Assembly (NCBI GenBank): GCA_023383055.1
Contig: JAHDYP010000025.1
Coordinates: 1 to 57,961, forward strand
Direction: 5' to 3'
Source of the DNA: Verrucomicrobiota bacterium
Lineage (GTDB): Bacteria; Verrucomicrobiota; Verrucomicrobiia; Limisphaerales; JAHDYP01
DNA length: 57,961 bases
Below the pieces are notes generated by a model, which saw only the letters and a program-made list of their open reading frames with translations, ran no database searches and was not told the origin of the DNA. This document shows, piece after piece, positions 43,486-51,670 of this stretch. Each line of letters starts with the position of its first letter. Positions within the stretch are counted from its first letter, which is position 1. Made by a program: the position numbers and the translations under genes.

Positions 43486-44784
43486 TTAGGAAAAGGTCTC
43501 GACGCGGAGGAGCACGGGAGCCGCCTTGATGGCGGATAGCTTGGCGATGCGGCTGAGGGCGCCGGTCATCACCGCGTTCGGCGCATCGTGGATCATCAGG
43601 ATCAGGGGCACGCTCCTGCCTTCGTGTCCTTCCGGCTGGATGACGGAAGAGATGCCGATGCGAGCGCGGCCGAGGATGGCGGCGATGCGGGCGAGCACGC
43701 CCGGGCGATCGACGACATCCAGGCGGATGTAGTAACGGCAGACGGCCCGGGCCATGGGAAGCACCCGGCCCCGGGGGTTGTGGGAGACAAACGGCGGAAT
43801 CCGGTGCCGCGTTCCAAATTTGAGGTCGAGGGCGGCATCCGCAATGTCGCTCAATACCGCGCTGGCCGTGGCATCCTGACCGGCGCCGCGCCCGTAAAAG
43901 AGGGTGTCGCCGACCACGTCGCCCCGAACGAAGATGGCGTTGAAGACCCCACCCACATTGGCCAGCACATGCGTGTCCGGGATCAGGGCGGGATAGACCG
44001 AAACCTGAATGCGCGGACCGGTCTTCTTGACGATGCCCAGCAGTTTAATGGTGTAACCCAACTGCGCGGCGAACTGGATGTCGAGGCGCGAAATCCGGCG
44101 AATCCCTTCGACATGGATGGATCCAGGTTGGATCCAGAAACCGTGGGCGAGCGAGGCCAGGATCCCGATCTTGTGCATGGAATCGAAGCCATCGACATCC
44201 AGCGAAGGTTCGGCTTCGGCATAACCCTGGACCTGGGCGTCCCGCAGCACCTCCGCGAAGTCGGCCCCTTCGGCTTTCATCCGGCTGAGGATGTAATTGC
44301 ACGTGCCATTGACGATGCCGTAGAGGTGGGTGATGCGGTTTCCGACGAAACCCTCGCGGAGGGCTTTGATGATGGGAATGCCGCCGGCGACGCTGGCCTC
44401 GTAGTAGAGATTGGTTTGATGGCGTTTGGCGGCTTCGAACAATTCCTCGCCATGCGCCGAGAGCAGGGCCTTGTTGGCGGTGACGACCGGCTTGCCGAGC
44501 CGCAGGGCGGTGAGAATCATCTCGCGGGCGACGGTCGTGCCGCCAGCGAGTTCCGCGACCAACTGGACCCGGGGATCCTCGACCACCGCGCGCCAGTCCG
44601 TGGTCATCAACGCTTCGGGGATCTCCACTTTCCGGGGTTCATCGAAAGCCTTGACCGCGATCTTGAGGAGGTTGATGCGGACGCCGAGCCGCGAGGTGAG
44701 CAGCGAACCATTGCGTCGCCAGGCCTGGAAGACGCCGCCTCCGACCGTGCCACCACCGATCATCCCCAGGTTAACCTGCTGCAT
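43486..44784 (-). CDS. hom: Homoserine dehydrogenase
   Basis: A 432-residue enzyme reducing aspartate semialdehyde to homoserine. LGMIGGGTVGGGVFQAW is the nucleotide-binding start, LVAELAGGTTVAREMILTAL and TANKALLSAHGEELFEAA follow, then YEASVAGGIPIIKALREGF and GIVNGTCNYILSRM, which are diagnostic. A C-terminal ACT domain (RLDVVDRPGVLARIAAILGR) suggests feedback control. The frame is open to 44925, but ATG at 44784 gives the standard start. With lysC it forms a two-gene aspartate-family operon transcribed leftward. Confidence 0.95.
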   Translation of the reverse strand: MQQVNLGMIGGGTVGGGVFQAWRRNGSLLTSRLGVRINLLKIAVKAFDEPRKVEIPEALMTTDWRAVVEDPRVQLVAELAGGTTVAREMILTALRLGKPVVTANKALLSAHGEELFEAAKRHQTNLYYEASVAGGIPIIKALREGFVGNRITHLYGIVNGTCNYILSRMKAEGADFAEVLRDAQVQGYAEAEPSLDVDGFDSMHKIGILASLAHGFWIQPGSIHVEGIRRISRLDIQFAAQLGYTIKLLGIVKKTGPRIQVSVYPALIPDTHVLANVGGVFNAIFVRGDVVGDTLFYGRGAGQDATASAVLSDIADAALDLKFGTRHRIPPFVSHNPRGRVLPMARAVCRYYIRLDVVDRPGVLARIAAILGRARIGISSVIQPEGHEGRSVPLILMIHDAPNAVMTGALSRIAKLSAIKAAPVLLRVETFS

Positions 44785-44902
44785 AGGGGTGGAGAGATTG
44801 CCGTGGGCGCGGACCTGCGACAATTGTTTTTTTATGGGGTTTTCCCGGGGAATGGAGTGGCAAATGGAATGGGAAGGGCTATGGTGCGTAGAACTATTTG
44901 TG

Positions 44903-45640
44903 ATGAGTGCAGAGCATTTCCTCACCTGGGACTACCAGTTCAAACTGGCCGACGGCACGGTGAAACGATTCCGGATACGCCTGAGAGAACCGGATTTGCA
45001 GTTGAGCCTCGAGCCTCATGGCGCGCTGCCGGACTGGACGCGGTTGGAACATCATCAATGCACGAACTGTCCCCTGCCGGCCGATCAGCACACCCATTGT
45101 CCCGTGGCGGTCGGCATGGCCGAAGCCATCGAGTCGTTCCGGGATTGTTTGTCGACCGAGCCGGCTGAGATCGTGATCCGCGGCGAGAACCGGGAGTACC
45201 GGCGGGAGGCGCCGCTCCAATACGGCGTCAGCTCGCTGATGGGTTTGTACATGGTAACCAGCGGTTGCCCGATCATGGATAAGCTGCGGCCCATGGCGCG
45301 CACGCATCTGCCGTTTGCCCGGATCGAGGAAACCACCTACCGCCTGGTCTCGATGTATCTGATGGCCCAGTACTTCGTCCAACTGCACGGCGGCCAGCCT
45401 GACTGGGAATTGCGAGAACTGGTGGGGTTGTGCGAAGACGTGGGGCAGGTGAACCAGGGTTTCTCGCGCCGGTTGCTGAGCATCAATCCACGGGATGCGA
45501 GCCTCAACGGACTGGCCAGCCTGGATTGTTTCACGATGAGCGCCGCCTTTGCGATCGATCGTGAGCAACTGAGCGAATTGGAAGCCATGTTCCGACCCTA
45601 TTGGGACGCCGCGGACGATCCCCTGGCGGGATTGGTCTGA
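44903..45640 (+). CDS. Conserved cysteine-rich protein of unknown function (DUF6901-like)
   Basis: A 245-residue cytosolic protein. LTWDYQFKLADGTVKRFRIR opens it, and RLEHHQCTNCPLPADQHTHC supplies a CxxC...H...C cluster that could bind a metal. The rest is helical (ARIEETTYRLVSMYLMAQYF, LVGLCEDVGQVNQGFSRRLL, LDCFTMSAAFAIDREQLSEL). I associate this pattern with DUF6901-type proteins, from memory. The longer frame back to 44426 overlaps hom on the opposite strand and is disfavoured. Its partner and role are unknown. Confidence 0.75.
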   Translation: MSAEHFLTWDYQFKLADGTVKRFRIRLREPDLQLSLEPHGALPDWTRLEHHQCTNCPLPADQHTHCPVAVGMAEAIESFRDCLSTEPAEIVIRGENREYRREAPLQYGVSSLMGLYMVTSGCPIMDKLRPMARTHLPFARIEETTYRLVSMYLMAQYFVQLHGGQPDWELRELVGLCEDVGQVNQGFSRRLLSINPRDASLNGLASLDCFTMSAAFAIDREQLSELEAMFRPYWDAADDPLAGLV

Positions 45641-45657
45641 CCTTTACCCCGGGCGCC

Positions 45658-48036
45658 ATGCTTACAAACACCAACCTCCTTGCCCTGCTGACGGCCCTGG
45701 CGCTGCTCACCCCTCCGTGCCCAGCCGCCGTTGCCCAAAACGCGTCTCTAGCCAGCCCGGAAACCGCGGGTTTGCACCCGGCCAAATTGTCCGAGATCGA
45801 CGCCGCCATCGCCGCCGCCATTGCCGATCAGCGTTGTCCGGGCGCTGTGCTCTGGTTCGAGCACCGCAACACGGTCCATCATCGCGCCTATGGTCAGCGC
45901 GCCACCGTTCCCACCGCCGAGCCGATGACTTGCGACACGGTTTTCGATGCCGCTTCGCTCACGAAGGTCGTCGCCACCACTCCCGCCATCCTGCTGTTGA
46001 TCGAGCGGGGCAGCCTCGACCTGGACGATCAAGTCAGCGCATGCCTGCCCGAATTCACTGGCGCCGGCCGCGAGCAGGTGCGGATCCGGCATCTGCTCAC
46101 GCATACTTCCGGACTGCGGCCGGGCATCAGCGCCAAACCCGACTGGCTCGGCTACGACCGCGCGATTCAGCTCGCCTGCGCCGAGATCCCCACGGCCTCA
46201 CCCGGGACCGTGTTCCGGTATAGCGACGTCAATTTCATTCTGCTCGGTGAGATCGTCCGGCAGGTTGGCGGTCAAACGCTCGACCGGTTTGTTCGCGAAC
46301 ACTTTTACCTCCCCCTGAAGATGGCCGACACCCGTTTCCTGCCGCCGGCAAGCCAGCTGCCGCGCATTGCCCCCACCACCCGCGAGGGCGATTCCGTCGT
46401 GCGGGGCATGGTCCACGATCCCACCGCTCGTCGCATGGGCGGGGTGGCCGGCCACGCCGGGCTCTTCACCACCGCCGCCGACCTCGCCCGTTTCAGCCGG
46501 ATGTTGCTTAACGAAGGCGAGCTCGACGGGGTGCGAGTCCTCAAGCCGAGCACCGTGCGCCTGATGGTCTCGGTCCAGACTGCGGAACCCGTGCCGGACC
46601 GCCGCGGACTGGGTTGGGACATTGACAGTGGTTACGCCGGTCCGCGCGGCGCGCATTTCCCCGTCGGTTCATACGGCCATACCGGCTGGACCGGCACCTC
46701 CCTCTGGATCGATCCTTTCTCCCGCACGTTTGTGATTCTCCTTTCCAACCGGAACCATCCGAGCGAAGAGGGAAGCGTCGTCGCGCTCCGCCGCGTGGTG
46801 GGCACGCTGGCCGCCGAAGCCGTCGCCGATTTCAACTTTCTCTTTGTGCCGGGCGCCCTGGCTCGCCGCCCGACGGAGGAGAAGGGGATGGCGCCGCCGT
46901 CGGTCGCGACCGTGCGCGTATTGAATGGGGTCGATGTCCTGCGCCGCGATGGTTTCGCCCCGTTGCGCGGGCTGCGGGTGGGGCTGATCACCAACCACAC
47001 CGGCCATGATCGCGACCGGCAACCACTGATCGACCTGCTCTGGGCCGAACCCGACGTGCAACTCAAAGTCCTGTTCAGTCCCGAACACGGAATCCGCGGC
47101 CAACTCGACGAGGGCGTTGGCGACAGTACGGACGCCCGGACCGGGCTTCCGGTTTACAGCCTCTACGGGCAGCGCCGCAAACCGGGTCCCGATCAACTGG
47201 CGGATCTCGACGCGTTGGTGTTCGACATTCAAGATATCGGCTGCCGGTTTTACACCTACATCTCCACGCTCGGGCTCTGCCTGGAGGCGGCGGCGGAACA
47301 GCATCTCAAGTTTTTCGTGCTCGACCGGGTTAATCCGATCAACGGCACGACGGTCGAGGGCCCGGTCCACACCGGCGAGAGCAGCTTCACCGCGTTTCAT
47401 GCCCTGCCGGTGCGTCACGGCATGACCGTGGGCGAATTGGCCCGCATGTTCAACGCCGAGCGTGGCTGGCACGCCGATCTCACCGTCGTCCCCCTGGAGA
47501 ACTGGCGGCGCAATCTCTGGTTCGATCAGACCCTCCAGCCCTGGACCAATCCCTCGCCCAACATGCGCAATCTCAACGAAGCCACGCTTTACCCGGGGGT
47601 CGGCCTGCTCGAAAGCGCCCTCTCGGTCGGACGCGGCACGGACACGCCCTTCGAAGTGATCGGCGCGCCTTACATCGACGACCGGGTTTGGGCCGAGGCG
47701 CTCAACCGCGTGGGCTTGCCTGGCGTCCGCTTTGTCCCCACGCGGTTCACGCCCAACGCCAGCGTTTTCCAGGGCCAGACTTGCGGCGGCGTCCAACTGA
47801 TCGTGACCGACCGCGACCGGCTCAAGGCGGTCGAGCTCGGGATCGCCCTGGCGGTGACCCTGCAGCGCCTCTACCCCGGCCAGTTTGCCTTGGACAAGGT
47901 GCAGACCCTCCTGCGGCACGCGCCCACTATTGAAGCCATTCGTTCCGGGCAATCGGTGGGGGAAATCACTCGCCTGTGGCTCGCCGAGCTCGAGTCGTTC
48001 AACCGCCGACGCCAAGCCTTTCTCCTCTATCCCTGA
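45658..48036 (+). CDS. Fusion: serine hydrolase (beta-lactamase fold) + NamZ-type exo-beta-N-acetylmuramidase
   Basis: A 792-residue secreted protein joining two domains often encoded apart. After a signal peptide (LLTALALLTPPCPAAVA), residues about 35-400 are a beta-lactamase/penicillin-binding-like serine hydrolase: Ser100-x-x-Lys103 in DAASLTKVVATTP, YSDVNFILLGEIV as the YxN-like motif, and GSYGHTGWTGTSLWID near the third motif. From about residue 420, LRGLRVGLITNHTG, LFSPEHGIRGQ, FDIQDIGCRFYTYISTL and LNEATLYPGVGLLESALSVG match DUF1343, the NamZ exo-N-acetylmuramidase family. The protein probably degrades peptidoglycan fragments. Confidence 0.9.
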   Translation: MLTNTNLLALLTALALLTPPCPAAVAQNASLASPETAGLHPAKLSEIDAAIAAAIADQRCPGAVLWFEHRNTVHHRAYGQRATVPTAEPMTCDTVFDAASLTKVVATTPAILLLIERGSLDLDDQVSACLPEFTGAGREQVRIRHLLTHTSGLRPGISAKPDWLGYDRAIQLACAEIPTASPGTVFRYSDVNFILLGEIVRQVGGQTLDRFVREHFYLPLKMADTRFLPPASQLPRIAPTTREGDSVVRGMVHDPTARRMGGVAGHAGLFTTAADLARFSRMLLNEGELDGVRVLKPSTVRLMVSVQTAEPVPDRRGLGWDIDSGYAGPRGAHFPVGSYGHTGWTGTSLWIDPFSRTFVILLSNRNHPSEEGSVVALRRVVGTLAAEAVADFNFLFVPGALARRPTEEKGMAPPSVATVRVLNGVDVLRRDGFAPLRGLRVGLITNHTGHDRDRQPLIDLLWAEPDVQLKVLFSPEHGIRGQLDEGVGDSTDARTGLPVYSLYGQRRKPGPDQLADLDALVFDIQDIGCRFYTYISTLGLCLEAAAEQHLKFFVLDRVNPINGTTVEGPVHTGESSFTAFHALPVRHGMTVGELARMFNAERGWHADLTVVPLENWRRNLWFDQTLQPWTNPSPNMRNLNEATLYPGVGLLESALSVGRGTDTPFEVIGAPYIDDRVWAEALNRVGLPGVRFVPTRFTPNASVFQGQTCGGVQLIVTDRDRLKAVELGIALAVTLQRLYPGQFALDKVQTLLRHAPTIEAIRSGQSVGEITRLWLAELESFNRRRQAFLLYP

Positions 48037-48147
48037 GCCGGCAAGATTTCCGATTTGTCGGTTGGCATCCGTGCGATACCGCGCTAACAATGGGCCGTCG
48101 ATGGTTCCCGAAATGGCTTGCTGAGGGGTGCCGGCGACTTGGTAGCC

Positions 48148-48738
48148 ATGAATTTGCCGAATAAACTGACGCTCGCGCGGCTCTTCCTGACCTTCGGGTT
48201 TCTGATCTTCTTCTTCACGACCTTTCCTTTCTCCGAAACGCTGGCCCTGGTCCTCTTTGTGGTGGCGAGCATCACGGATCTCTACGATGGCCGGATCGCT
48301 CGGCGGGACAAGTTGATCACCAACTTCGGGATCCTCATGGATCCCCTCGTGGACAAGATCCTGATTTGCTCCGCCTTTATCGCCTTCGTCGATCGGGGGC
48401 TCATGCCGGCCTGGATGGTGATCCTCATCGTTGCCCGCGAGTTGGCCATCACGGGGCTGCGCCTGCTCGCCGTGTCGAAGAACGTCGTGCTCGCCGCCGA
48501 TCGCAGCGGCAAACACAAGACCATCTCCCAAATGGTCGCCATCATTTCCATCCTGGTGCTGATCAGTTACCCCGAGTGGGGCGGCTGGGCCCGGGTCGTT
48601 TTTGAATTCCCCCTGTTCGGCAGTCCGTGGACTCACTGGTTCACTGAACTGAGCAAATGGGTGGCCGTTCTGTTCACCGTCCTCTCCGGCAGCCTCTACC
48701 TCTGGGGCAACCGCTCCATTTACATGCACGACCTTTGA
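48148..48738 (+). CDS. pgsA: CDP-diacylglycerol-glycerol-3-phosphate 3-phosphatidyltransferase
   Basis: A 196-residue membrane enzyme that makes phosphatidylglycerol phosphate. The CDP-alcohol phosphotransferase motif D-x2-DG-x2-AR-x8-G-x3-D-x3-D is complete in DLYDGRIARRDKLITNFG then ILMDPLVDK. NLPNKLTLARLFLTFGFLIF is the typical N-terminus, and several membrane segments follow. ATG at 48148 is chosen over an upstream in-frame Met at 48118. It overlaps pgpA by TTGA. Confidence 0.95.
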   Translation: MNLPNKLTLARLFLTFGFLIFFFTTFPFSETLALVLFVVASITDLYDGRIARRDKLITNFGILMDPLVDKILICSAFIAFVDRGLMPAWMVILIVARELAITGLRLLAVSKNVVLAADRSGKHKTISQMVAIISILVLISYPEWGGWARVVFEFPLFGSPWTHWFTELSKWVAVLFTVLSGSLYLWGNRSIYMHDL

Positions 48739-49304
48739 GTGCTGATCCCGGTCCACCCCATGATCCCTCGCGCCACCCCCGCGGCGCGGCCGCCCGGTTC
48801 CAGCGCTGGTCCGTCTTCCTCGCGCAGGGGTTTGGATTGTGCGCCCGCCTCCCCGCGCCCGGCACCTGGGGATCCCTGCTCGGTTTGATGGTATTCGCCG
48901 CGCTGGCCTGGCCGGGGAGCTACCCGCTTTACCTGGCGGGGACGGTATTTCTGCTCGGGGTCAGCGTCCCCGTATGCACCGTGGCCGAGCTCGCCCTTGG
49001 CCAGAAAGACCCGGGCTCGGTGGTCCTGGACGAAGTGGTTGCCATGCCGCTCTGCTATTTGGGGTGGGTGACCGACAGGTGGCTCGCCACCGGGCGTTGT
49101 TCGCTCGAAGATCTGCTCGCCCAACCCCACGCCTGGTTGATCGTGGGCTCGGGGTTCCTTGTCTTCCGATGTCTGGACATCGCCAAACCATGGCCCATCC
49201 GCGCGGTTCAGAGTATGCCTGGAGGCTGGGGCGTAATGCTGGATGATTTCCTCGCCGCACTCGGCACCGCGACGATCCTCCTGCTGCTGACCCGCGCAGT
49301 CTAG
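48735..49304 (+). CDS. pgpA: Phosphatidylglycerophosphatase A
   Basis: A 189-residue membrane phosphatase that removes the terminal phosphate made by PgsA. FLAQGFGLCARLPAPGTWGS, KDPGSVVLDEVVAMPLCYLG and FRCLDIAKPWPIRAVQSMPG are PgpA signatures, including the acidic DE active-site motif. TTG at 48735 overlaps the pgsA stop as TTGA, a good coupling signal, and I prefer it to the upstream frame in pgsA. The two adjacent genes supply consecutive steps of phosphatidylglycerol synthesis. Confidence 0.9.
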   Translation: MSADPGPPHDPSRHPRGAAARFQRWSVFLAQGFGLCARLPAPGTWGSLLGLMVFAALAWPGSYPLYLAGTVFLLGVSVPVCTVAELALGQKDPGSVVLDEVVAMPLCYLGWVTDRWLATGRCSLEDLLAQPHAWLIVGSGFLVFRCLDIAKPWPIRAVQSMPGGWGVMLDDFLAALGTATILLLLTRAV

Positions 49305-49441
49305 CCCGGGTTCTCCTCAGGCCGGCGCAGCAGTCGGCCTGTCCGCCGACGCCTGGGCGCAGGCGGAGGACACGGTCTGACAGGGCTGTCCGCGCTACCG
49401 ATCACGCTGGCTACCCCGCTGAACCAACCCGCGCGTCCGGC

Positions 49442-49514
49442 CGCGTCCGGACTGCGCATCTCGTTGTCAATCAGCAGTTACCGCTCGACGAATAGGGTGA
49501 CAGGTTCAGGGTTC
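49442..49514 (+). repeat. Dispersed copy of the 73-base module from the 34-kb duplication
   Basis: The sequence from CGCGTCCGGACTGCGCATCT at 49442 to CAGGTTCAGGGTTC at 49514 matches the modules at 34300-34372 and 34562-34634 with only a few substitutions. The strictly shared core is TGTCAATCAGCAG followed by AATAGGGTGACAGGTTCAGG. It lies in the 371-base gene-free stretch between pgpA and the SDR gene, which also holds a GC-rich hairpin-like segment around 49339-49371. The copies are in the same orientation, about 15 kb apart. Confidence 0.8.
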
Positions 49515-49675
49515 GGCGTGCGAAAGCTCCAGGATCGGCATGGGTATTCGCGAGCGCCTTGAGAGCGCCTTGAGAGCTTGCGTCGGCCAAGTCGGCGCGT
49601 AGCATGGCACCTAATCGCGGACGCATATCCGGGATGGTCCCGGGCAGGCGGCCGGCGTCGAAACCAGAAGCACTC

Positions 49676-50386
49676 ATGAAACGAACCGCGGTCATCACGG
49701 GGGCTGGTAGTGGTGTCGGTCAGGCCATCGCTCTCGCCCTCGTCCGACAAGGCTGGCAGGTGGCCTTGATCGGTCGCCGACCCGAGGCGTTGGCCGAGAC
49801 GGTGCGGTTGGCCGGGGATGCCGGGCCGCGCTGCCTGTCATGGCCATGCGATGTCGGCGATCCCGCCGCGGTCGAGCAAATGGGCAGGGGCGTGCTTGCC
49901 GCCTTCGAGGAGGTCGAGGTGCTGGTTAACGCGGCGGGGACCAATGCGCCGCAGCGGTCGTTGGCGGTCCTTTCCGATAAGGATTACCAGGCGATGATCA
50001 ACACGAACCTGAATGGAGCGTATTACTGCGTGCAGGCCTTCCTGCCGCACATGCGCCAGCGCGGCTCCGGCACCTTCGTCAACATTGTGTCGGATGCCGG
50101 GAAAGCGGCCTCGCCCAAAGCCGGCCCCGCCTATGTCATGAGCAAGTTCGGTCTCGCGGGGCTGAACCAGAGCATCAACGCCGAAGAACGGGCCAACGGC
50201 ATTCGAGCCTGCGCGGTATTTCCGGGTGACATCGACACGCCGCTGCTCGAACGACGTCCGCAACCGCCCGATGCCGCGGCGCGCTCGCGGATGTTGCGGA
50301 CTGAGGACGTGGCGGAGTGCGCGCTCCTCTGCATCAACCTGCCGGCGCACGCGATTGTCGAGGAACTCGTAATTAGACCCAGATAG
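49676..50386 (+). CDS. Short-chain dehydrogenase/reductase
   Basis: A 236-residue classical SDR. VITGAGSGVGQAIALALVRQ is the cofactor-binding TGxxxGxG motif, VLVNAAGTNAP the NAG motif, VSDAGK carries the catalytic Ser, and AYVMSKFG the YxxxK pair. VFPGDIDTPLLERRP follows. Basic residues after the second strand (GRRPEAL) hint at NADP preference. I chose ATG at 49676, which gives the normal N-terminus. The substrate is unknown. Confidence 0.9.
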   Translation: MKRTAVITGAGSGVGQAIALALVRQGWQVALIGRRPEALAETVRLAGDAGPRCLSWPCDVGDPAAVEQMGRGVLAAFEEVEVLVNAAGTNAPQRSLAVLSDKDYQAMINTNLNGAYYCVQAFLPHMRQRGSGTFVNIVSDAGKAASPKAGPAYVMSKFGLAGLNQSINAEERANGIRACAVFPGDIDTPLLERRPQPPDAAARSRMLRTEDVAECALLCINLPAHAIVEELVIRPR

Positions 50387-50540
50387 CGCGCGGGAAAGCC
50401 CTGAGTCGGCAGCCGATGCATTCGCGACCGAAAGCCGGCAAGCACCTCTTGACTTTGGTGACATCCCACTGGAAAAAGCCCATGCCAAGGCCGGTTGACG
50501 CGTAGCTCGACAGGCGAACAATAAGGCTGCGTCAACACGT

Positions 50541-50590
50541 TCTCATTCGCAATGAGAAGGTCAGGGGTTCGAATCCCCTCGGCTCCACCA
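50541..50590 (+). tRNA. 3' half of a tRNA-Ala(CGC) gene (truncated)
   Basis: The anticodon arm TCTCA-TTCGCAA-TGAGA (anticodon CGC), the five-base variable loop AGGTC, T arm AGGGG-TTCGAAT-CCCCT, acceptor 3' strand CGGCTCC, discriminator A and encoded CCA form a textbook tRNA 3' half. U70 matches the alanine identity pair. No D arm or GGGGCCG acceptor strand lies at the expected distance upstream; the sequence diverges just before the anticodon stem. This is what remains at one end of an element that recombined into a tRNA gene. A hairpin (GTTGACGC at 50494-50501 with GCGTCAAC at 50529-50536) lies just upstream. Confidence 0.85.
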
Positions 50591-50717
50591 TTTTGAAAGC
50601 GTCTGCAAGGCTGTGAAAGCCTGAAGGCCAGGAGGTTAGGTCCGCTCTCTGTCCAGCCGAGCGTTTTGTGCGACGGTCTGCAATTCCGGGCAATCGTAGG
50701 AACGGTTTCCAAACATT

Positions 50718-50733
50718 TGCCAAATATTTGGCA
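50718..50733. promoter_or_regulatory. Perfect 16-base palindrome
   Basis: TGCCAAATATTTGGCA is a complete palindrome of the type bound by dimeric repressors. It lies 128 bases past the truncated tRNA, just beyond the 3' end of the protease-like gene on the minus strand. No strong promoter is visible beside it. The rest of 50387-50739, apart from the tRNA remnant and this site, holds nothing I can identify. Confidence 0.35.
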
Positions 50734-50739
50734 CCTGAC

Positions 50740-51276
50740 TCAACCGGACGGCGCGCTGTCGGCCATCGCGCACGCAACGATGGAAGAGCGGTAGGTATGG
50801 AGTGGCACCCCGAAGATTTCGTTCGTCGCCTGGCAGCCGCCGATCACAAGGCTGACGAGTCGCCCCTTTGAATCTACGATGGGCGCACCGCTACACCCGC
50901 GATACGCATCGTGGCCCTTGTGGGGCGAGCCGAGGCCAAAGGCTAGCCGACCCGATTCCCCTTCCCTGAGAAACGACATGCCGACCTCAAACTGGGGTTG
51001 GAATTCGAGGAAGAGACCAGAATGGCAAGGAGTCACCAGTCCGAAGAAGCCGTATCCTTCATCGACAGAAGGTGGGGCCACGTCCTCGATTGCGAACCGG
51101 CATTTCTTTTCCTCCTTGGCAATGGCGTGGAGCCCGACCACGTGCTGGTACAACGGTTTCGTGGTCGCTGGCACTAACACTGCGAAAAAGTCTAGGTCCA
51201 GGACATCGGGCTCCGCGAGCGAGAACTGCCGAAAGTACGTCGGTGCTCCGAAGAAGTACAGTTCTGACGATGGCAC
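50740..51276 (-). CDS. Trypsin-like serine protease fragment or relative
   Basis: A 178-residue frame starting at GTG. YRGCSGAPIVDSKGRLVSLV matches the GxSGxP-type nucleophile region of S1-family proteases, and LDLDFFAVLVPATTK could hold the catalytic Asp. The catalytic His region (TAAHC-like) should precede these, but the frame upstream closes after only about 18 more residues with no His motif. It is therefore N-terminally truncated or a divergent non-peptidase. The gene belongs to the accessory region right of the tRNA remnant. Confidence 0.5.
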   Translation of the reverse strand: MPSSELYFFGAPTYFRQFSLAEPDVLDLDFFAVLVPATTKPLYQHVVGLHAIAKEEKKCRFAIEDVAPPSVDEGYGFFGLVTPCHSGLFLEFQPQFEVGMSFLREGESGRLAFGLGSPHKGHDAYRGCSGAPIVDSKGRLVSLVIGGCQATNEIFGVPLHTYRSSIVACAMADSAPSG

Positions 51277-51457
51277 GAGGAAAGACTGAAAGGCCCCTGA
51301 ACACGGCTCAAGACCGCGAAGGGCAACGGGTTACGACCAACCTTTGCAGGCTTTCGATTTGGGCGCGGTCGAGCCCTGCGGCGAAAGATTGAAAAGGGTC
51401 AGGGGCATGGCTCGGCCAGCGCCATGCAAAAGGGTCGCAGGCCGGATGATATCGTGA

Positions 51458-51670
51458 CTAGCGACCTTGCCCTTTGCCTGAAGGTTTACTGATCTGCAAA
51501 GAATTAGCCGACCGGTCATCGCGCACGGCAGCTCTTGCGAACGCTTCGACCACGCGTTGTGGTGTGGATCTGACGATCACTTGGGAGGAGGTAGTTGGCT
51601 TCTCGCCCGACAATCGCTCAACATCCTCATGGAAAGTGGCACACTTTCCTGCCAATGAAACGCTATTCAT
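51458..51670 (-). CDS. Small hypothetical protein overlapping a GAF-like gene
   Basis: A 70-residue frame whose ATG at 51670 overlaps the end of the preceding minus-strand gene by eight bases, with AGGA at proper spacing upstream. The overlap and ribosome-binding site suggest translation coupled to that gene. The peptide is polar and basic at the end (SLQISKPSGKGQGR), with no recognisable domain. Confidence 0.4.
   Translation of the reverse strand: MNSVSLAGKCATFHEDVERLSGEKPTTSSQVIVRSTPQRVVEAFARAAVRDDRSANSLQISKPSGKGQGR

Noticed and set aside
46669..48756. Long minus-strand frame (695 codons)
   Set aside because: It lies antisense to the NamZ fusion and pgsA, has low-complexity shadow composition and no domain; GC-rich third positions keep the frame open.
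50541..50590. 3' end of a tmRNA (ssrA)
   Set aside because: The anticodon arm with a seven-base loop and normal variable loop shows a tRNA-Ala; no tag-peptide region is found upstream.
50532..50777. Minus-strand frame with the EPRGFEPLTF peptide
   Set aside because: This is the translation of the tRNA remnant, a well-known false gene.
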